NCBI RefSeq assembly: GCF_944391105.1
Contig: NZ_CALXSK010000019.1
Span: 1-62,935, forward strand
Source: an uncultured Victivallis sp.
GTDB taxonomy: Bacteria > Verrucomicrobiota > Lentisphaeria > Victivallales > Victivallaceae
Reading direction: 5' to 3'
Length of the DNA: 62,935 nucleotides
How positions within the stretch are numbered: the first letter of the stretch is position 1; every line of letters begins with the position of its first letter. A program made the position numbers and the translations under genes. The notes under the pieces are model-generated. The model worked only from the letters and a program-made list of their open reading frames with translations. It was not told the origin of the DNA and made no database searches. Shown here in pieces: positions 8,953-18,333 of this stretch.

Positions 8953-9716
8953 GATTTCACCTCCCTGTTTTCCTCCGGCACAACAGCCGGGCGGCGGAAC
9001 TCCTCCGCCAGCGCGGCGGCCGCCGGAACATCATCGGTCACGATTCCGAACCGGCGCGGCGAAACGCAGAGCGTTCCCGCCTCACCGGCAAGTTTGCGTA
9101 TCTCATCAACGCTCCAGCCGCGTCCGGTTTCCGGATCCGGGTGCAGCGCAAAAAAATCCGAGTAAAACCGCAGCGTATGCAGCGCGTCAGTCTCCACCGC
9201 CCCGGGTGTGCACTCCAGCGAAAACACCAGCCCCGGGAACTGCATCTCCCGCAGAAATCTCATATACGCCGCCGCATTCCCCGGCAATCGCAGCGCGAGC
9301 CGCAGCTTCAGATGGAATTCATCGAGTATTCCGAACGTACCGCGCAGCAACTGCCGCAACGCGTCGCGATATCCTTCCTCCGCCTGCATGCGCTCCCAGT
9401 CGATCCGGAGTCCGACTTCTCCGCTGCGGAGTTCCAACGCCCGTTTGCAGCGTGCCCGGAATACCCGGGCGAATTCAACCTTCAGCGCCAGATTCTGTTC
9501 CGGAAGCAGAGAGATCATCTCATACGCGAGAAGCTCACGCGGCATAACCGCCACCTTGCCGGAAACAACCTTGTGGAGTTTCATGCGCAGCTCCTGGCTC
9601 TCAAACGCCTCTCCCGGAAACGCGAGAAATCCGAGCCCTGCCGGGTACGGCTCCGGCATCCGGGCCAGGCCGTCCGCGGAACAGAGCACCGCACCGAATT
9701 CCACCGCCGGCGTCAC
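8946..9716 (-). CDS. Conserved-looking hypothetical protein between ribE and pdxJ
   Basis: 256 residues, no family recognised. It is soluble, rich in Leu, Ala and Arg, and has no signal peptide or membrane helix. The middle (about 90-190) alternates hydrophobic strands and charged helices (LKLRLALRLPGNAAAYMRFLREMQFPGLVFSLECTPGAV), which could suit an alpha/beta barrel, but no catalytic motif stands out. Its start overlaps the ribE stop by 4 bp and its end overlaps pdxJ by 7 bp. This tight coupling supports real translation and a link to cofactor metabolism, perhaps an accessory to riboflavin or B6 synthesis (inference from position only). Confidence 0.72.
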   Translation of the reverse strand: MTPAVEFGAVLCSADGLARMPEPYPAGLGFLAFPGEAFESQELRMKLHKVVSGKVAVMPRELLAYEMISLLPEQNLALKVEFARVFRARCKRALELRSGEVGLRIDWERMQAEEGYRDALRQLLRGTFGILDEFHLKLRLALRLPGNAAAYMRFLREMQFPGLVFSLECTPGAVETDALHTLRFYSDFFALHPDPETGRGWSVDEIRKLAGEAGTLCVSPRRFGIVTDDVPAAAALAEEFRRPAVVPEENREVKSC

Positions 9717-10369
9717 AGAAACCCCGCTTCCCGCAGCGTATCCATCGTGATTCCCGCAGAGGAGGGCTCCACTGCAGCCTCTCCCATGCGCAGTTCGAAT
9801 TGACGACGGATGTATTTGCCGACAAGATCTCCTTCCAGATTCACCGGCGTCCCCGGCGTTCGAGCCACAAGCGCGGTGTCATTGCGCGTGACCGGAATCA
9901 ACCGTACCGAAAAATCGCGTTTCCCGACATCGACCACCGTCAGGGATACGCCGTCGATCGCAATGCTGCCCTTTTCGACAATTTCAGGCGCGAGCGACTC
10001 CGGCAGTTCCACGCGAAGCTCGTAATCCCCGTCCGCCATTTTCCGGTAGTCGATCACTTCGGCCGCAGCGTCAATGTGTCCCGAGACGATGTGTCCGCCG
10101 AACCGGTCGCCGAGCCGCAGCGCCCGTTCCACATTCAGAAGCGATCCCGGCTTCAACCGCCCGAGATTGGTCCGGCGCTGTGTTTCGGCCATGGTGAAAA
10201 ACTCCAGCACTCCGCCCGCAAGCTCCCGTTCGAGCGTGAGGCAGCAGCCGTTCACCGCAACACTCTCGCCGTAAATTGGTTTTTCGAATTTCTTCGCAGG
10301 GCGCAATGTCAGATGTTCTCCGTGCAATCCGACCAGTACGCCGGTCATTTCCACTAGCCCGGTAAACAT
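9713..10369 (-). CDS. ribE: Riboflavin synthase, alpha chain
   Basis: 218 residues. Two lumazine-binding barrel repeats are visible: MFTGLVEMTG with AVNGCCLTLE and HIVSGHIDAAAEV in the first, and IAIDGVSLTVVDV with LVGKYIRRQFE in the second. It dismutates two molecules of 6,7-dimethyl-8-ribityllumazine into riboflavin. It lies 2 bp after ribD, and the lumazine synthase gene ribH is five genes upstream in the same cluster. Confidence 0.96.
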   Translation of the reverse strand: MFTGLVEMTGVLVGLHGEHLTLRPAKKFEKPIYGESVAVNGCCLTLERELAGGVLEFFTMAETQRRTNLGRLKPGSLLNVERALRLGDRFGGHIVSGHIDAAAEVIDYRKMADGDYELRVELPESLAPEIVEKGSIAIDGVSLTVVDVGKRDFSVRLIPVTRNDTALVARTPGTPVNLEGDLVGKYIRRQFELRMGEAAVEPSSAGITMDTLREAGFL

Positions 10370-10371
10370 CG

Positions 10372-11409
10372 CTACTCCTCCAGGTGTCCGCTTACGGCGA
10401 TGTCCTCGCCGTAGTGGGTTACTTTGACGTTGTGCAGCTTGCGTGCAAACTCCATTGATTCGGGGTTGTTTCCGCCGAGCACGGGACGGCTGTCCCGTCC
10501 GCCGAGCAGCTTCGGCGCAATATGGAACTCGACCATGTCGACCGCGTTCGCATCGAGTGCCGCCGCCGCGAGTTCGCCGCCCCCTTCAATCAAGAGACAT
10601 GTGATGTTGCGCGCGCCGAGACGGATCAGCAGACTGTGCCACTCCTCGTTCGTCTCAAGCTCAACCCGCTCAAAATTTCCGTCCGGAAAATAAGACGCGA
10701 CCTCCTCGTCATCCATGCTGCGGCTCGCGATGATCCGCAGCGGCTGACGCGGCCACGACTCCGGTTCGCGCACGTTCAGCTGCGGATGATCCTGCCGCAC
10801 GGTTTCGCCACCGACCATGATCGCGTCGCTGAGGCGGCGCAGCGTCTGTACGCGCCGCCGCGCCTCCGGTCCGGTGATCCACTTCGATTCGCCGGAGGCG
10901 GTGGCGATCTTTCCGTCGAGCGTCATGGCCATTTTCAAAATCACAAACGGCTTGCCGGTGCTGATCCATTTGAAGAACGCCTGATTCAACTCGCTGCACG
11001 CGCTCTGCTCGACGCCGACCGTCACCTCGATTCCGGCCGCTTCGAGCAGCTCCACACCGCGCCCGGCATGGTGCGGATTCGGATCGAGCGAACCGATCAC
11101 AACCCGCCCGATTCCGGCGGCGATGATCGCGTCCGTACAGGGAGGGGTGCGTCCCGTCGTACAACACGGTTCGAGCGTAACGTAAAGCGTAGCCCCCTTC
11201 GGATCGAAACCGTGCCGCGCCGCATCGGAAAACGCATTGATCTCCGCGTGCGGTTCCCCCGCCCGGAAGTGGTAGCCGCGCCCGATGATGACCCCGTCGC
11301 GCACGATCACCGCACCAACCATCGGATTCGGGCTGGTCAACCCCCACCCCATGCGTGCAAGACCCAGCGCTTCAAGCATGTAGGAACGGTCTGTATTCTC
11401 TTCGCCCAT
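10372..11409 (-). CDS. ribD: Bifunctional riboflavin deaminase/reductase RibD
   Basis: 345 residues. The N-terminal cytidine-deaminase-like domain (about 1-145) has the zinc motif HAEINAF and LEPCCTTGRTPPC. The C-terminal reductase domain begins around KPFVILKMAMTLDGKIAT and contains VGGETVRQDHPQL and LIEGGGELAAA. Together they perform the second and third steps of riboflavin synthesis after GTP cyclohydrolase II. The gene is 5 bp downstream of ftsY and 2 bp before ribE. Confidence 0.96.
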   Translation of the reverse strand: MGEENTDRSYMLEALGLARMGWGLTSPNPMVGAVIVRDGVIIGRGYHFRAGEPHAEINAFSDAARHGFDPKGATLYVTLEPCCTTGRTPPCTDAIIAAGIGRVVIGSLDPNPHHAGRGVELLEAAGIEVTVGVEQSACSELNQAFFKWISTGKPFVILKMAMTLDGKIATASGESKWITGPEARRRVQTLRRLSDAIMVGGETVRQDHPQLNVREPESWPRQPLRIIASRSMDDEEVASYFPDGNFERVELETNEEWHSLLIRLGARNITCLLIEGGGELAAAALDANAVDMVEFHIAPKLLGGRDSRPVLGGNNPESMEFARKLHNVKVTHYGEDIAVSGHLEE

Positions 11410-11414
11410 GGGGA

Positions 11415-12365
11415 TCAGTCATGCTCCTCTACTTCGTTTCCTGACTCTTCTCCGAACAGTGCGTCCGCAAAGAACTCCGGACTGAACGGCTGGAGATCCT
11501 CCGGCTGCTCCCCGAGACCGATGAAAAACGTCGGCAATTCGAACTCCTGGTGCAGCGCTACGACCATGCCTCCCTTGCCGGTGCCGTCGAGTTTGGTCAG
11601 CACGAGCCCGGTTACGCCGGTCGCCTTCGAAAACTCTCTGGCCTGATTCAGCACATTGCCGCCGAGACTTGCATCGACCGTGAGCCACACCTCGTGCGGC
11701 GCGCCGGGATAGACCTTCTCTATCGACCGGCGGATCTTCGCAAGTTCCTCCATCAATCCCTTCTGGTTGTGCTGGCGGCCCGCCGTGTCGATCAGCAGAT
11801 AGTCCGCATTGCGCGCGAGCGCCGCCTGCGTGGCGTCATACGCGACGCTCGCAGGATCGGCCCCGTGTTTCGCGGAGACCACCTGCGAGTCGGTCCGCTC
11901 CCCCCAGAGCTGCAGCTGTTCGACCGCCGCCGCCCGGAATGTGTCGCACGCGGCCAGAACCACCCGCTTCCCGTCCGCCCGGAAGCGGGCCGCAAGTTTC
12001 CCGATGGTCGTGGTTTTGCCGCTGCCGTTCACTCCGACCATCAGAATCACGGTCGGCTTGCCCGCTTCGGCATAATGAATCGGGCGCGAACGCCCGCGCA
12101 GAATCTCTTTCACCGTCTCCGAAGCGACTTTGACGAGGTCGGCGTTCGTTGAAATCGCGCCCCGCTCGTACCGATCCCGGATCTCCCCGACGATGCGCAA
12201 TGACGCCGGCACGCCGAAATCGGCCGAAATCAGCAGCTCCTCGAGTTCATCGAATGTCGCGGCACTGTGCGCCTTGACCCCGGTGAAGATCGAGCCGATC
12301 GTCCGGGCGACACGGGTCGTGGTCTTTTCCAGCCCCCGCTTGAAGATGGAGAAAATCGATTTCAT
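11415..12365 (-). CDS. ftsY: Signal recognition particle receptor FtsY
   Basis: 316 residues; the NG GTPase core is complete, but the long acidic N-terminal domain of E. coli FtsY is absent, as in many bacteria. Motifs in order: GVNGSGKTTTIGKLA (P-loop, about residue 118), DTFRAAAVEQLQLW, DTAGRQHNQKGLMEEL and TKLDGTGKGG. It docks ribosome-SRP complexes at the membrane. It overlaps nusB by 4 bp, so the two are translationally coupled. Confidence 0.96.
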   Translation of the reverse strand: MKSIFSIFKRGLEKTTTRVARTIGSIFTGVKAHSAATFDELEELLISADFGVPASLRIVGEIRDRYERGAISTNADLVKVASETVKEILRGRSRPIHYAEAGKPTVILMVGVNGSGKTTTIGKLAARFRADGKRVVLAACDTFRAAAVEQLQLWGERTDSQVVSAKHGADPASVAYDATQAALARNADYLLIDTAGRQHNQKGLMEELAKIRRSIEKVYPGAPHEVWLTVDASLGGNVLNQAREFSKATGVTGLVLTKLDGTGKGGMVVALHQEFELPTFFIGLGEQPEDLQPFSPEFFADALFGEESGNEVEEHD

Positions 12366-12886
12366 TCCTGTTCGCCTTTGTTCGGTTGTTTTCCGCCGCG
12401 CGGATTCCGTTTCAAGGTATCCTTGATGCCGTTCAGAACTCCGTTGATGAAACTGCCGGCCTCGTCGCCGGAGTAGTCGCGCGCAATCTCGACGGCTTCG
12501 TCAATGCTGACCACAGGAGGTACATCCTCCATGTAGAGCATCTCCGCAACCGCGACCCGCATGATGTTGCGGTCAACATGCGAAATCCGCTCAAAATCCC
12601 AATTCTGGCTCCGCTGCCGGATGACCGAGTCAATCTCTTCCCCGTTCAGCGCCACCGTGAGATAGAGCTTTTCGGCATACTCTCGCGCCTTGCGTCCGAA
12701 CCGGTTCTCCTTGAGACCGTGCTCCTTCCGGATCTGATCGTAGAAGAGTGCGAACGTCTCCGCATCCGGCAGTTCCTGCCGCATGTCGCAGCGGAACAAA
12801 TACTGCATCGCCAGCTCACGCCCCATCCGCTTGGCGTGGGGACGGGGCTCCTGCGCCCCGGTAAAGTCGTCGTCCTCAAACATCAC
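12362..12886 (-). CDS. nusB: Transcription antitermination factor NusB
   Basis: 174 residues, an all-helical NusB domain with a charged C-terminal extension. Recognisable parts are [13 protein letters not shown] near the N-terminus and the C-terminal helix pair around [30 protein letters not shown], the most conserved NusB region. It binds boxA RNA with NusE in rRNA antitermination. The ribH-nusB pairing is common in bacteria; here they overlap by 4 bp. Confidence 0.94.
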   Translation of the reverse strand: MMFEDDDFTGAQEPRPHAKRMGRELAMQYLFRCDMRQELPDAETFALFYDQIRKEHGLKENRFGRKAREYAEKLYLTVALNGEEIDSVIRQRSQNWDFERISHVDRNIMRVAVAEMLYMEDVPPVVSIDEAVEIARDYSGDEAGSFINGVLNGIKDTLKRNPRGGKQPNKGEQE

Positions 12887-13374
12887 CGGATCGCCCTGGT
12901 CAGATTCGCCATTTCAATCGCCGCGACCGCCGCGTCGACACCTTTGTTGCCGGCCTTCGTTCCGCTGCGCTCGATCGCCTGTTCCAGGTTCTCCGCGGTG
13001 ATCATGCCGTAGGTCACCGGAACGCCGAATTCGAGCCCGAGCTGCGCAAGCCCCTTCGCCACTTCCGCGTTGATGTAACCCGCGTGCGGAGTCGCTCCCT
13101 GAATCACCACGCCGAGTGCGAGTACCGCATCGAACTTCTTCGTTTCAAGCAGCTTTTTCACGGCGAACGGAATTTCATACGAGCCGGGTACATACGCCAC
13201 CGCCACATCCGCCGCGCTGCCGCCGTGCCGCACGATCGCATCCATCGCTCCGTCGAGCAGCCGGCTCACGAAAAAATCGTTGAAACGCGCGCAGACGATT
13301 CCGAATTTCAGGCCTTTCGCGTCGAGATTTCCCTCGAACACCGTCCCGGCACTTCTGCTGTTGCTCATTGTCAT
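12883..13374 (-). CDS. ribH: 6,7-dimethyl-8-ribityllumazine synthase
   Basis: 163 residues, normal length. Motifs: [19 protein letters not shown] near the N-terminus, [30 protein letters not shown] (with the catalytic-region His) and [23 protein letters not shown]. It supplies the substrate for riboflavin synthase and normally assembles as a pentamer or 60-mer capsid. A 55-bp gap separates it from pheT; no FMN riboswitch fold could be recognised there. Confidence 0.96.
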   Translation of the reverse strand: MTMSNSRSAGTVFEGNLDAKGLKFGIVCARFNDFFVSRLLDGAMDAIVRHGGSAADVAVAYVPGSYEIPFAVKKLLETKKFDAVLALGVVIQGATPHAGYINAEVAKGLAQLGLEFGVPVTYGMITAENLEQAIERSGTKAGNKGVDAAVAAIEMANLTRAIR

Positions 13375-13429
13375 ATCCTTCCCAATTGCTGTTGCACATT
13401 CACTTCGGGACTCCCGGTCTCCGGGAAGA

Positions 13430-15814
13430 TCACCGCAATTCCACCTTCAACTCATTCTTCAGCTTCTCGCGCAGCTTGTCGAAACGGGCGTTGACCTCCG
13501 CATCGGTCAGCGTCCGCTCCCGGTTCCGGAACGTGAGCTGATAGGCCATGCTTTTGCGCCCATCCTTCTCGAAGATATCGAAGAGCCGCACCGATTCGAG
13601 ATCCGCCGGTTTCGCCTTGCGGATGAACTCCAGCACGTCCGCGTGCGTGAGCCCCGTCGGAGCGACGAACGCCACATCGCGGCTCGTCGCCGGGAAGAGC
13701 GAGAAGGGAACGTAGTAGCCGACTCCGTGATCCGCCGCCAGAAGCACCGCCATATCGAGCTGTGCGACGAAAACCGGATAGGTCGTGCGCCATCCCTTTA
13801 CGAGCGACGGCGCAAGTTCGCCGAATGCGCCCGCCTTCTTCCCCTCAATCTGAATTTCGGCCGCGCACCCCTTGCGGAACCGCCCGTCCTCGACCGGAAC
13901 AAACCGGTAACGCTTGGTGTTCATCAACTCGAAAAGTGACTCGAGCGCGCCTTTCATATCGAAGAAATCGTACTGCGCCTTGAGCTCCTCCGAGTATTGC
14001 TCCGGATGCTTCAGCCCGGTCAGCGCCAGGCAGAGCTCGAACCGCTCCTCCGGGAAAAGCTCCGGATTGCGGCAGAACGCCTTGCCGGTCTCGAAGAGCT
14101 TCAGCGTGAGATTCCGGCGCGAGATGTTCCGCTCGATCGTGCCGAGCATTTCGCCGAGCAGACTCGGCCGCATGATCGCCAGCTCCTGGCTGATCGGATT
14201 CTTCAGCCGGATCAGATCCGATTCCGTGAACCGGCTGTCCGAGAGCGCCGACTCCCGGTTCACCGTGCTGTAGTGCAGACACTCGTAAAAACCAAGTGAA
14301 ATGATTTTGTTCCGCAGTGTCTCAAGCGGCAGATACGCATCCTCACGGATCGAACCGCAGATCTTGCCGGTCACGGCGATCTCCGGAATCCGGTCGAGCC
14401 CGTCGATGCGGGCCACCTCTTCGATCAGGTCCGCCTCGCGCTCAAGGTCGAGACGGAAGAGCGGCGCAGTCACAACGCAGCCGCTTCCGGTCACGTCGTC
14501 CACCTTCAAATGCAGCGTGCGGAAGATCTCCACGATCCGCTCGTTCGACACCTGCGTGCCGATGAGCGCGCGCACCCGGTCGAACCGGCACGGAATGACT
14601 TTCTCGGCGGGGCGGCCCGTGTTCACATCGACCGCCTCGCTGCCGAGTTCGCCGCCCGCGGTTTCGAGGATCAGCTGCGCAGCCCGCTTCGACGCGAGCT
14701 CCGCCATGTCCCAGTCGACGCCGCGTTCGTAACGGTAACTCGAATCACTCGAAATGCCCAGCTCCCGGCTCGTTGCCCGGATGTTCGAAGAGAAGAATAC
14801 CGCGCTCTCAAGCAGCACGTCTGTCGTCTCCTCCGTGACGCCGGAGTATTCGCCGCCCATGACGCCCGCGAGCGCCATCGGCTTCTCGGCGTCGGCGATC
14901 ACGAGGTGGCGCGGTTCCAGCGTCAGAGTTTTGCCGTCGAGTGTCGTGATCTTCTCCCCGGACTTTGCGCGGCGCGCGATCACGCGCCCCTCCTTGAGTT
15001 TCGCGAGGTCGAACGCGTGCAGCGGCTGCCCGAGTTCCATCATCACGAAGTTCGTCACGTCGACCACGTTGTTGATCGGCCGCAGACCGATGCTTTCGAG
15101 CGACTTCTGAATCCACTCCGGCGACGGCCCGATCTTCACGTTGCGGATCAGCCGCCCGATGTAGCGGGTGCAGAGATCCGGCGCCTCGACCGTGACAAGT
15201 CCCGGCGCGGGTTTGTCGCACGCGGGAATCGTGATTTCCGGAAGTTTCGCCTCCGTCCCCAGCAGACAGGAGACATCGCGCGCGACGCCCCACATCGAGA
15301 GCCAGTCGGGGCGGTTCGGCGTCACTTCAATCTCAATGCGGGTGTCGCCCGGGAAGAGCCGGTCGACCGGCTGCCCGAGCTCCGTCGCCGGATCGAGAAT
15401 CATGAGCCCTTCGTGATTTTCGGAGAGCCCGAGCTCCTTTTCACTGCACATCATCCCCTGCGACTCGACGCCGCGGAGCTTCGACTTCTTGATTTTGAAA
15501 TCCCCCTCCGGCGTGTGGAAGACCGTCCCGATCGTCGCGACCGGGACGACGCACCCGGCGTCACAGTTCGGCGCGCCGCAGACGATCTGGAGCACCGTTC
15601 CTCCGCCGATGTCGACTGTGCAGACCGACATGTGATCCGAATCCGGATGGGGTTTGCGGGTCAGGATCCGGCCGGTGACGACGCCGGCGGGAACCGTCCC
15701 CGCCGATTCGACCGCCTCGACTTCGATTCCGGCCATCGTGAGTTTATCGCAGAGGGTTTCAAGGTCACAATCGATCGTGACGTAACGGGAAAGCCAGTTT
15801 CTTGAAATATTCAT
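13430..15814 (-). CDS. pheT: Phenylalanyl-tRNA synthetase beta subunit
   Basis: 794 residues, full length. The N-terminus [12 protein letters not shown] leads into an EMAP/OB-type tRNA-binding domain (about 40-150, with [15 protein letters not shown]), then the B3/B4 editing region (ENHEGLMIL to [18 protein letters not shown]), the B5 domain and a C-terminal ferredoxin-fold anticodon-binding domain ([11 protein letters not shown] onward). It pairs with PheS as an alpha2-beta2 enzyme. It follows pheS after 26 bp. Confidence 0.96.
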   Translation of the reverse strand: MNISRNWLSRYVTIDCDLETLCDKLTMAGIEVEAVESAGTVPAGVVTGRILTRKPHPDSDHMSVCTVDIGGGTVLQIVCGAPNCDAGCVVPVATIGTVFHTPEGDFKIKKSKLRGVESQGMMCSEKELGLSENHEGLMILDPATELGQPVDRLFPGDTRIEIEVTPNRPDWLSMWGVARDVSCLLGTEAKLPEITIPACDKPAPGLVTVEAPDLCTRYIGRLIRNVKIGPSPEWIQKSLESIGLRPINNVVDVTNFVMMELGQPLHAFDLAKLKEGRVIARRAKSGEKITTLDGKTLTLEPRHLVIADAEKPMALAGVMGGEYSGVTEETTDVLLESAVFFSSNIRATSRELGISSDSSYRYERGVDWDMAELASKRAAQLILETAGGELGSEAVDVNTGRPAEKVIPCRFDRVRALIGTQVSNERIVEIFRTLHLKVDDVTGSGCVVTAPLFRLDLEREADLIEEVARIDGLDRIPEIAVTGKICGSIREDAYLPLETLRNKIISLGFYECLHYSTVNRESALSDSRFTESDLIRLKNPISQELAIMRPSLLGEMLGTIERNISRRNLTLKLFETGKAFCRNPELFPEERFELCLALTGLKHPEQYSEELKAQYDFFDMKGALESLFELMNTKRYRFVPVEDGRFRKGCAAEIQIEGKKAGAFGELAPSLVKGWRTTYPVFVAQLDMAVLLAADHGVGYYVPFSLFPATSRDVAFVAPTGLTHADVLEFIRKAKPADLESVRLFDIFEKDGRKSMAYQLTFRNRERTLTDAEVNARFDKLREKLKNELKVELR

Positions 15815-15840
15815 TTGAGATCCATCCTCATTTCAGCCGT

Positions 15841-16860
15841 TCAGAATTGTTCGAGGAACCGGACGTCGTTCTCATAGAGATAACGCAGATCCGGAATCCG
15901 GTAGCGCAGCATCGCGAGCCGCTCGATGCCCAGCCCGAACGCGTACCCCGTCCAGATTTCGGGATCGTATCCGACATTCTTGAACACCGCGGGGTCGACC
16001 ATGCCCGCTCCGGCGATCTCGATCCAGCCGGAGTGCTTGCAGACCGGGCACCCCTTGCCGCCGCACATGATGCAGGAGAAATCGTACTCGACCGACGGTT
16101 CCGTGAACGGGAAGAAGTGCGGCCTCAGCCGGATCTTCACCTTCGGCCCGAACATCTCGGTCGCGAACATGCGCAGCACACTCTTCAGATCCGCCATCGA
16201 GACCCCCTTGTCGATGTAGAGCCCCTCGATCTGGTGGAAGTTCATGCCGTGGGTCGCGTCCGGCGTGTCACGGCGGAACACCCGCCCCGGCGCGACGATG
16301 CGGACCGGCGGCTCATGCGACTCCATCGTGCGGATCTGCACGGGACTGGTCTGCGTGCGCAGAATGCGACCGTCCTCAAAGTAAAACGTATCCTGCGGAT
16401 CGCGTGACGGGTGATCCATCGGCGTATTGAGCGCGTCGAAGTTGTGGAAGATATCCTCGATCTCCGGCCCCTCCGAGACGATGAATCCCATGCGGCGGAA
16501 GATTTCCGCGCACTCGTCGGCAACGATCGTGACCGGATGTTTGCGCCCGCAGTTCCAGCGCCGTCCCGGCAGCGAAAGGTCGAGCGCCCCTTCGGCGGCG
16601 CCCGGAGCTGACGCGAGGCGTGCTGCGGCCTCCTCAATCATGGCCTGAATCCGGTTTCTCCCTTCGTTGAAGGCGCGTCCGGTCTCCTTGCGCTCCTCCG
16701 GCGCGACGCTGCCCATCTCCTTCGAAAGCGCCGGGAACAATCCATTGCGTCCGAGGTAATCGATCCGAATTTGTTCGACGGCGTCTGCGGCGGAGGCTGC
16801 CGCGGCCTTCGCCGCCGCCTCTTCCAGCGCCCGGTTGATTTTTTCAATGATCGCGTTCAT
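15841..16860 (-). CDS. pheS: Phenylalanyl-tRNA synthetase alpha subunit
   Basis: 339 residues from the ATG at 16860, chosen because AGGAA lies about ten bases upstream; an in-frame ATG at 16887 has no ribosome binding site. The protein has the N-terminal coiled coil (about 1-85) and class II catalytic motifs: FHQIEGLYIDKGVSMADLK, the SVEYDFSCIMCGG stretch and GYAFGLGIERLAMLRYRIPDLR (motif 3). Cys residues in CIMCGGKGCPVC resemble a small zinc site. A terminator-like hairpin (17054-17098) and a long palindrome (16941-16999) lie between rplT and this gene, so pheST may be expressed separately. Confidence 0.96.
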   Translation of the reverse strand: MNAIIEKINRALEEAAAKAAAASAADAVEQIRIDYLGRNGLFPALSKEMGSVAPEERKETGRAFNEGRNRIQAMIEEAAARLASAPGAAEGALDLSLPGRRWNCGRKHPVTIVADECAEIFRRMGFIVSEGPEIEDIFHNFDALNTPMDHPSRDPQDTFYFEDGRILRTQTSPVQIRTMESHEPPVRIVAPGRVFRRDTPDATHGMNFHQIEGLYIDKGVSMADLKSVLRMFATEMFGPKVKIRLRPHFFPFTEPSVEYDFSCIMCGGKGCPVCKHSGWIEIAGAGMVDPAVFKNVGYDPEIWTGYAFGLGIERLAMLRYRIPDLRYLYENDVRFLEQF

Positions 16861-16940
16861 AAAATTCCGTTCCTGAACTGTATCCATCCGCCGCCGTCGG
16901 GGGCGGCTCTATTCCTGACTCCGAATTCCGACAAATCCTC

Positions 16941-16999
16941 CCGCCGCCGGATGACCCGAATCCGTCCCCCGGGGACGGCCTCGGGTCATCCGGCGGCGG
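16941..16999. repeat. Long perfect intergenic palindrome
   Basis: A 19-bp arm (16941-16959, CCGCCGCCGGATGACCCGA) is repeated inverted at 16981-16999. Inside it, CCGTCCCC and GGGGACGG (16962-16978) form a second stem. No T-run follows on the minus strand, so it does not look like a simple terminator. It sits in the 260-bp gap between rplT and pheS. Confidence 0.9.
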
Positions 17000-17053
17000 C
17001 TGCTAAATCGCCTCAATCCAGACATTATCGTGATCCTTTCCGCAGATAAAAGC

Positions 17054-17098
17054 AAAAACAGCTTGAAGCCGGTGAAAAAAGTCACCACCTTCAAGCTG
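17054..17098 (-). terminator. Terminator or attenuator between rplT and pheS
   Basis: Read on the minus strand, CAGCTTGAAG pairs perfectly with CTTCAAGCTG. A nested GGTGA/TCACC stem sits inside, and TTTTT follows directly. It ends the infC-rpmI-rplT segment or acts as an attenuator controlling pheST. Confidence 0.85.
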
Positions 17099-17120
17099 CT
17101 TGAGCCATGTGTTGCGAGCC

Positions 17121-17471
17121 TCAGGCCTGGGTGACTTTTTCCACCAGCGCCTTGAACTCCGCGGGTTCGTTGACCGCGAGATCGGCAAGAACCTTGCGGT
17201 TCAGCTCGATGTTCGCCTTCTTGAGCCCGTTCATGAACTTGCTGTAATTCACATCCAGCGCGCGGCAGGCGGCGTTGATGCGCACGATCCAGAGACCGCG
17301 GTACTGCTGCTTCTTCTGCTTGCGCCCCTTGTACGAATGGACGCCCGCCTTGTCGACGGCGTCGTACACGGTACGAATGTTCTTGCTTGCGTTCCCGTAG
17401 AACCCCTTCGCGCGCTCCAGAGTGCGCTTGCGACGCTTGCGCGACGGCACGGCATAAGTAACTCTCGACAT
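17121..17471 (-). CDS. rplT: 50S ribosomal protein L20
   Basis: 116 residues, full length, very basic. Typical L20 features are [27 protein letters not shown] at the N-terminus, with the long RNA-binding extension, and [27 protein letters not shown] in the globular part. L20 is needed for early 50S assembly and in several bacteria represses its own operon. It follows rpmI by 25 bp. Confidence 0.98.
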   Translation of the reverse strand: MSRVTYAVPSRKRRKRTLERAKGFYGNASKNIRTVYDAVDKAGVHSYKGRKQKKQQYRGLWIVRINAACRALDVNYSKFMNGLKKANIELNRKVLADLAVNEPAEFKALVEKVTQA

Positions 17472-17496
17472 CTTTGCTTTCCTCCGTCGTTAAGAA

Positions 17497-17697
17497 TTAG
17501 AGACCGTACGGGAGCGCGGCCTTGATCCGGCTCATTTCGGTCGACTTCACGGCTCCGTCCTGACGGAGACGACGACGGCGTTTGGCGTTCTTGGACGACT
17601 TCAGGTGTCGGGCGCCCGCCTTGTGATGCCGGAACTTGCCGGTTCCGGTCTGCTTGAGCCGCTTGGCGGCACATTTTCTGGTCTTGAGCTTCGGCAT
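17497..17697 (-). CDS. rpmI: 50S ribosomal protein L35
   Basis: 66 residues, the standard length, starting MPKLKTRKCAAKRLKQTGTG. It has the KFRHHKAGARHLKSSKNAKRRRRLR basic core. It belongs to the conserved infC-rpmI-rplT order, with an 83-bp gap from infC. Confidence 0.98.
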   Translation of the reverse strand: MPKLKTRKCAAKRLKQTGTGKFRHHKAGARHLKSSKNAKRRRRLRQDGAVKSTEMSRIKAALPYGL

Positions 17698-17780
17698 TGT
17701 TCGTTCCTTCCCTTTTGTAAGGATTAGTTTCCGTCGAGCCGGTCAATGCACCACCGGCTGCGACGCGTTTCCCGCTCCCC

Positions 17781-18290
17781 TTATTTCGGAGCGAAGTTCA
17801 CGGAAATATTCCGCCCCAGCATCTTCGGTTTCCCGTCGGCATCCGCGTACGGCGCCAGCTCGGCCATGACCTGATCCATCAGCTGAAAAGCCAGATCCTG
17901 ATGGGCCATCTCACGACCCCGGAGAGCCAGAGTGATCTTTAATCTACACCCTTTATCCAAAAAGTCAAGCGCATGTTTGATTTTTGTCTCATAATCGTGA
18001 CTGTCGATGTTCACATGAAACTTGACTTCCTTCAGCTTCTGGGCTGCGGAATTCCGGCGCTGCGCCTTCAGATTCTTCTTCTGTTCATACTGAAGTTTGC
18101 CGAAATTCATGATGCGCACCACCGGCGGCGTGGAACGATCCGATACCAGAACCAGATCCAATCCGGCCTCATGCGCCAGCTCACGCGCTCTCGCCAGCGG
18201 AACCACATCCATCTGTTCGCCATCCGGCCCGATCAGACGAACCTGATCCGCAGTGAAGCTGCGATCATTGGGTTTCAACAACTTAGCAAT
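17781..18290 (-). CDS. infC: Translation initiation factor IF-3 with a probable AUU start codon
   Basis: 169 residues when read from ATT at 18290. Both IF-3 domains are present: the N-terminal domain (QVRLIGPDGEQMDVVPLARARELAHEAGLDLV), the linker (NFGKLQYEQKKNLKAQRR) and the C-terminal domain (VKFHVNIDSHDYETKIKHALDFLDKGCRLKITLALRGREM). No ATG or GTG is well placed. The strong AGGAGGG (18298-18304) lies 7-8 nt before an in-frame ATT, while the TTG codons at 18281 and 18278 are too far from it. AUU initiation of infC is a known conserved device by which IF-3 represses its own translation. Confidence 0.93.
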   Translation of the reverse strand: MAKLLKPNDRSFTADQVRLIGPDGEQMDVVPLARARELAHEAGLDLVLVSDRSTPPVVRIMNFGKLQYEQKKNLKAQRRNSAAQKLKEVKFHVNIDSHDYETKIKHALDFLDKGCRLKITLALRGREMAHQDLAFQLMDQVMAELAPYADADGKPKMLGRNISVNFAPK

Positions 18291-18297
18291 AGCGATA

Positions 18298-18304
18298 CCC
18301 TCCT
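18298..18304 (-). promoter_or_regulatory. Shine-Dalgarno sequence that fixes the infC start
   Basis: AGGAGGG on the minus strand. Its spacing to the ATT at 18290 is optimal (about 7 nt), and to the first TTG about 16 nt. This is the main evidence for a non-canonical AUU start. Confidence 0.8.
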
Positions 18305-18333
18305 TCCAGACGTCGGCTCTTTGCTATTTTTTC

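Noticed and set aside
13375..13429. FMN riboswitch upstream of ribH
   Set aside because: The 55-bp gap is too short and lacks the RFN element motifs.
16888..17120. Phe-rich leader peptide for pheST attenuation (a frame through the hairpin reads DFFHRLQAVFAF)
   Set aside because: No start codon or ribosome binding site opens this frame near the hairpin; it is continuous with the end of rplT in another frame and the Phe codons come from the T-runs of the terminator.
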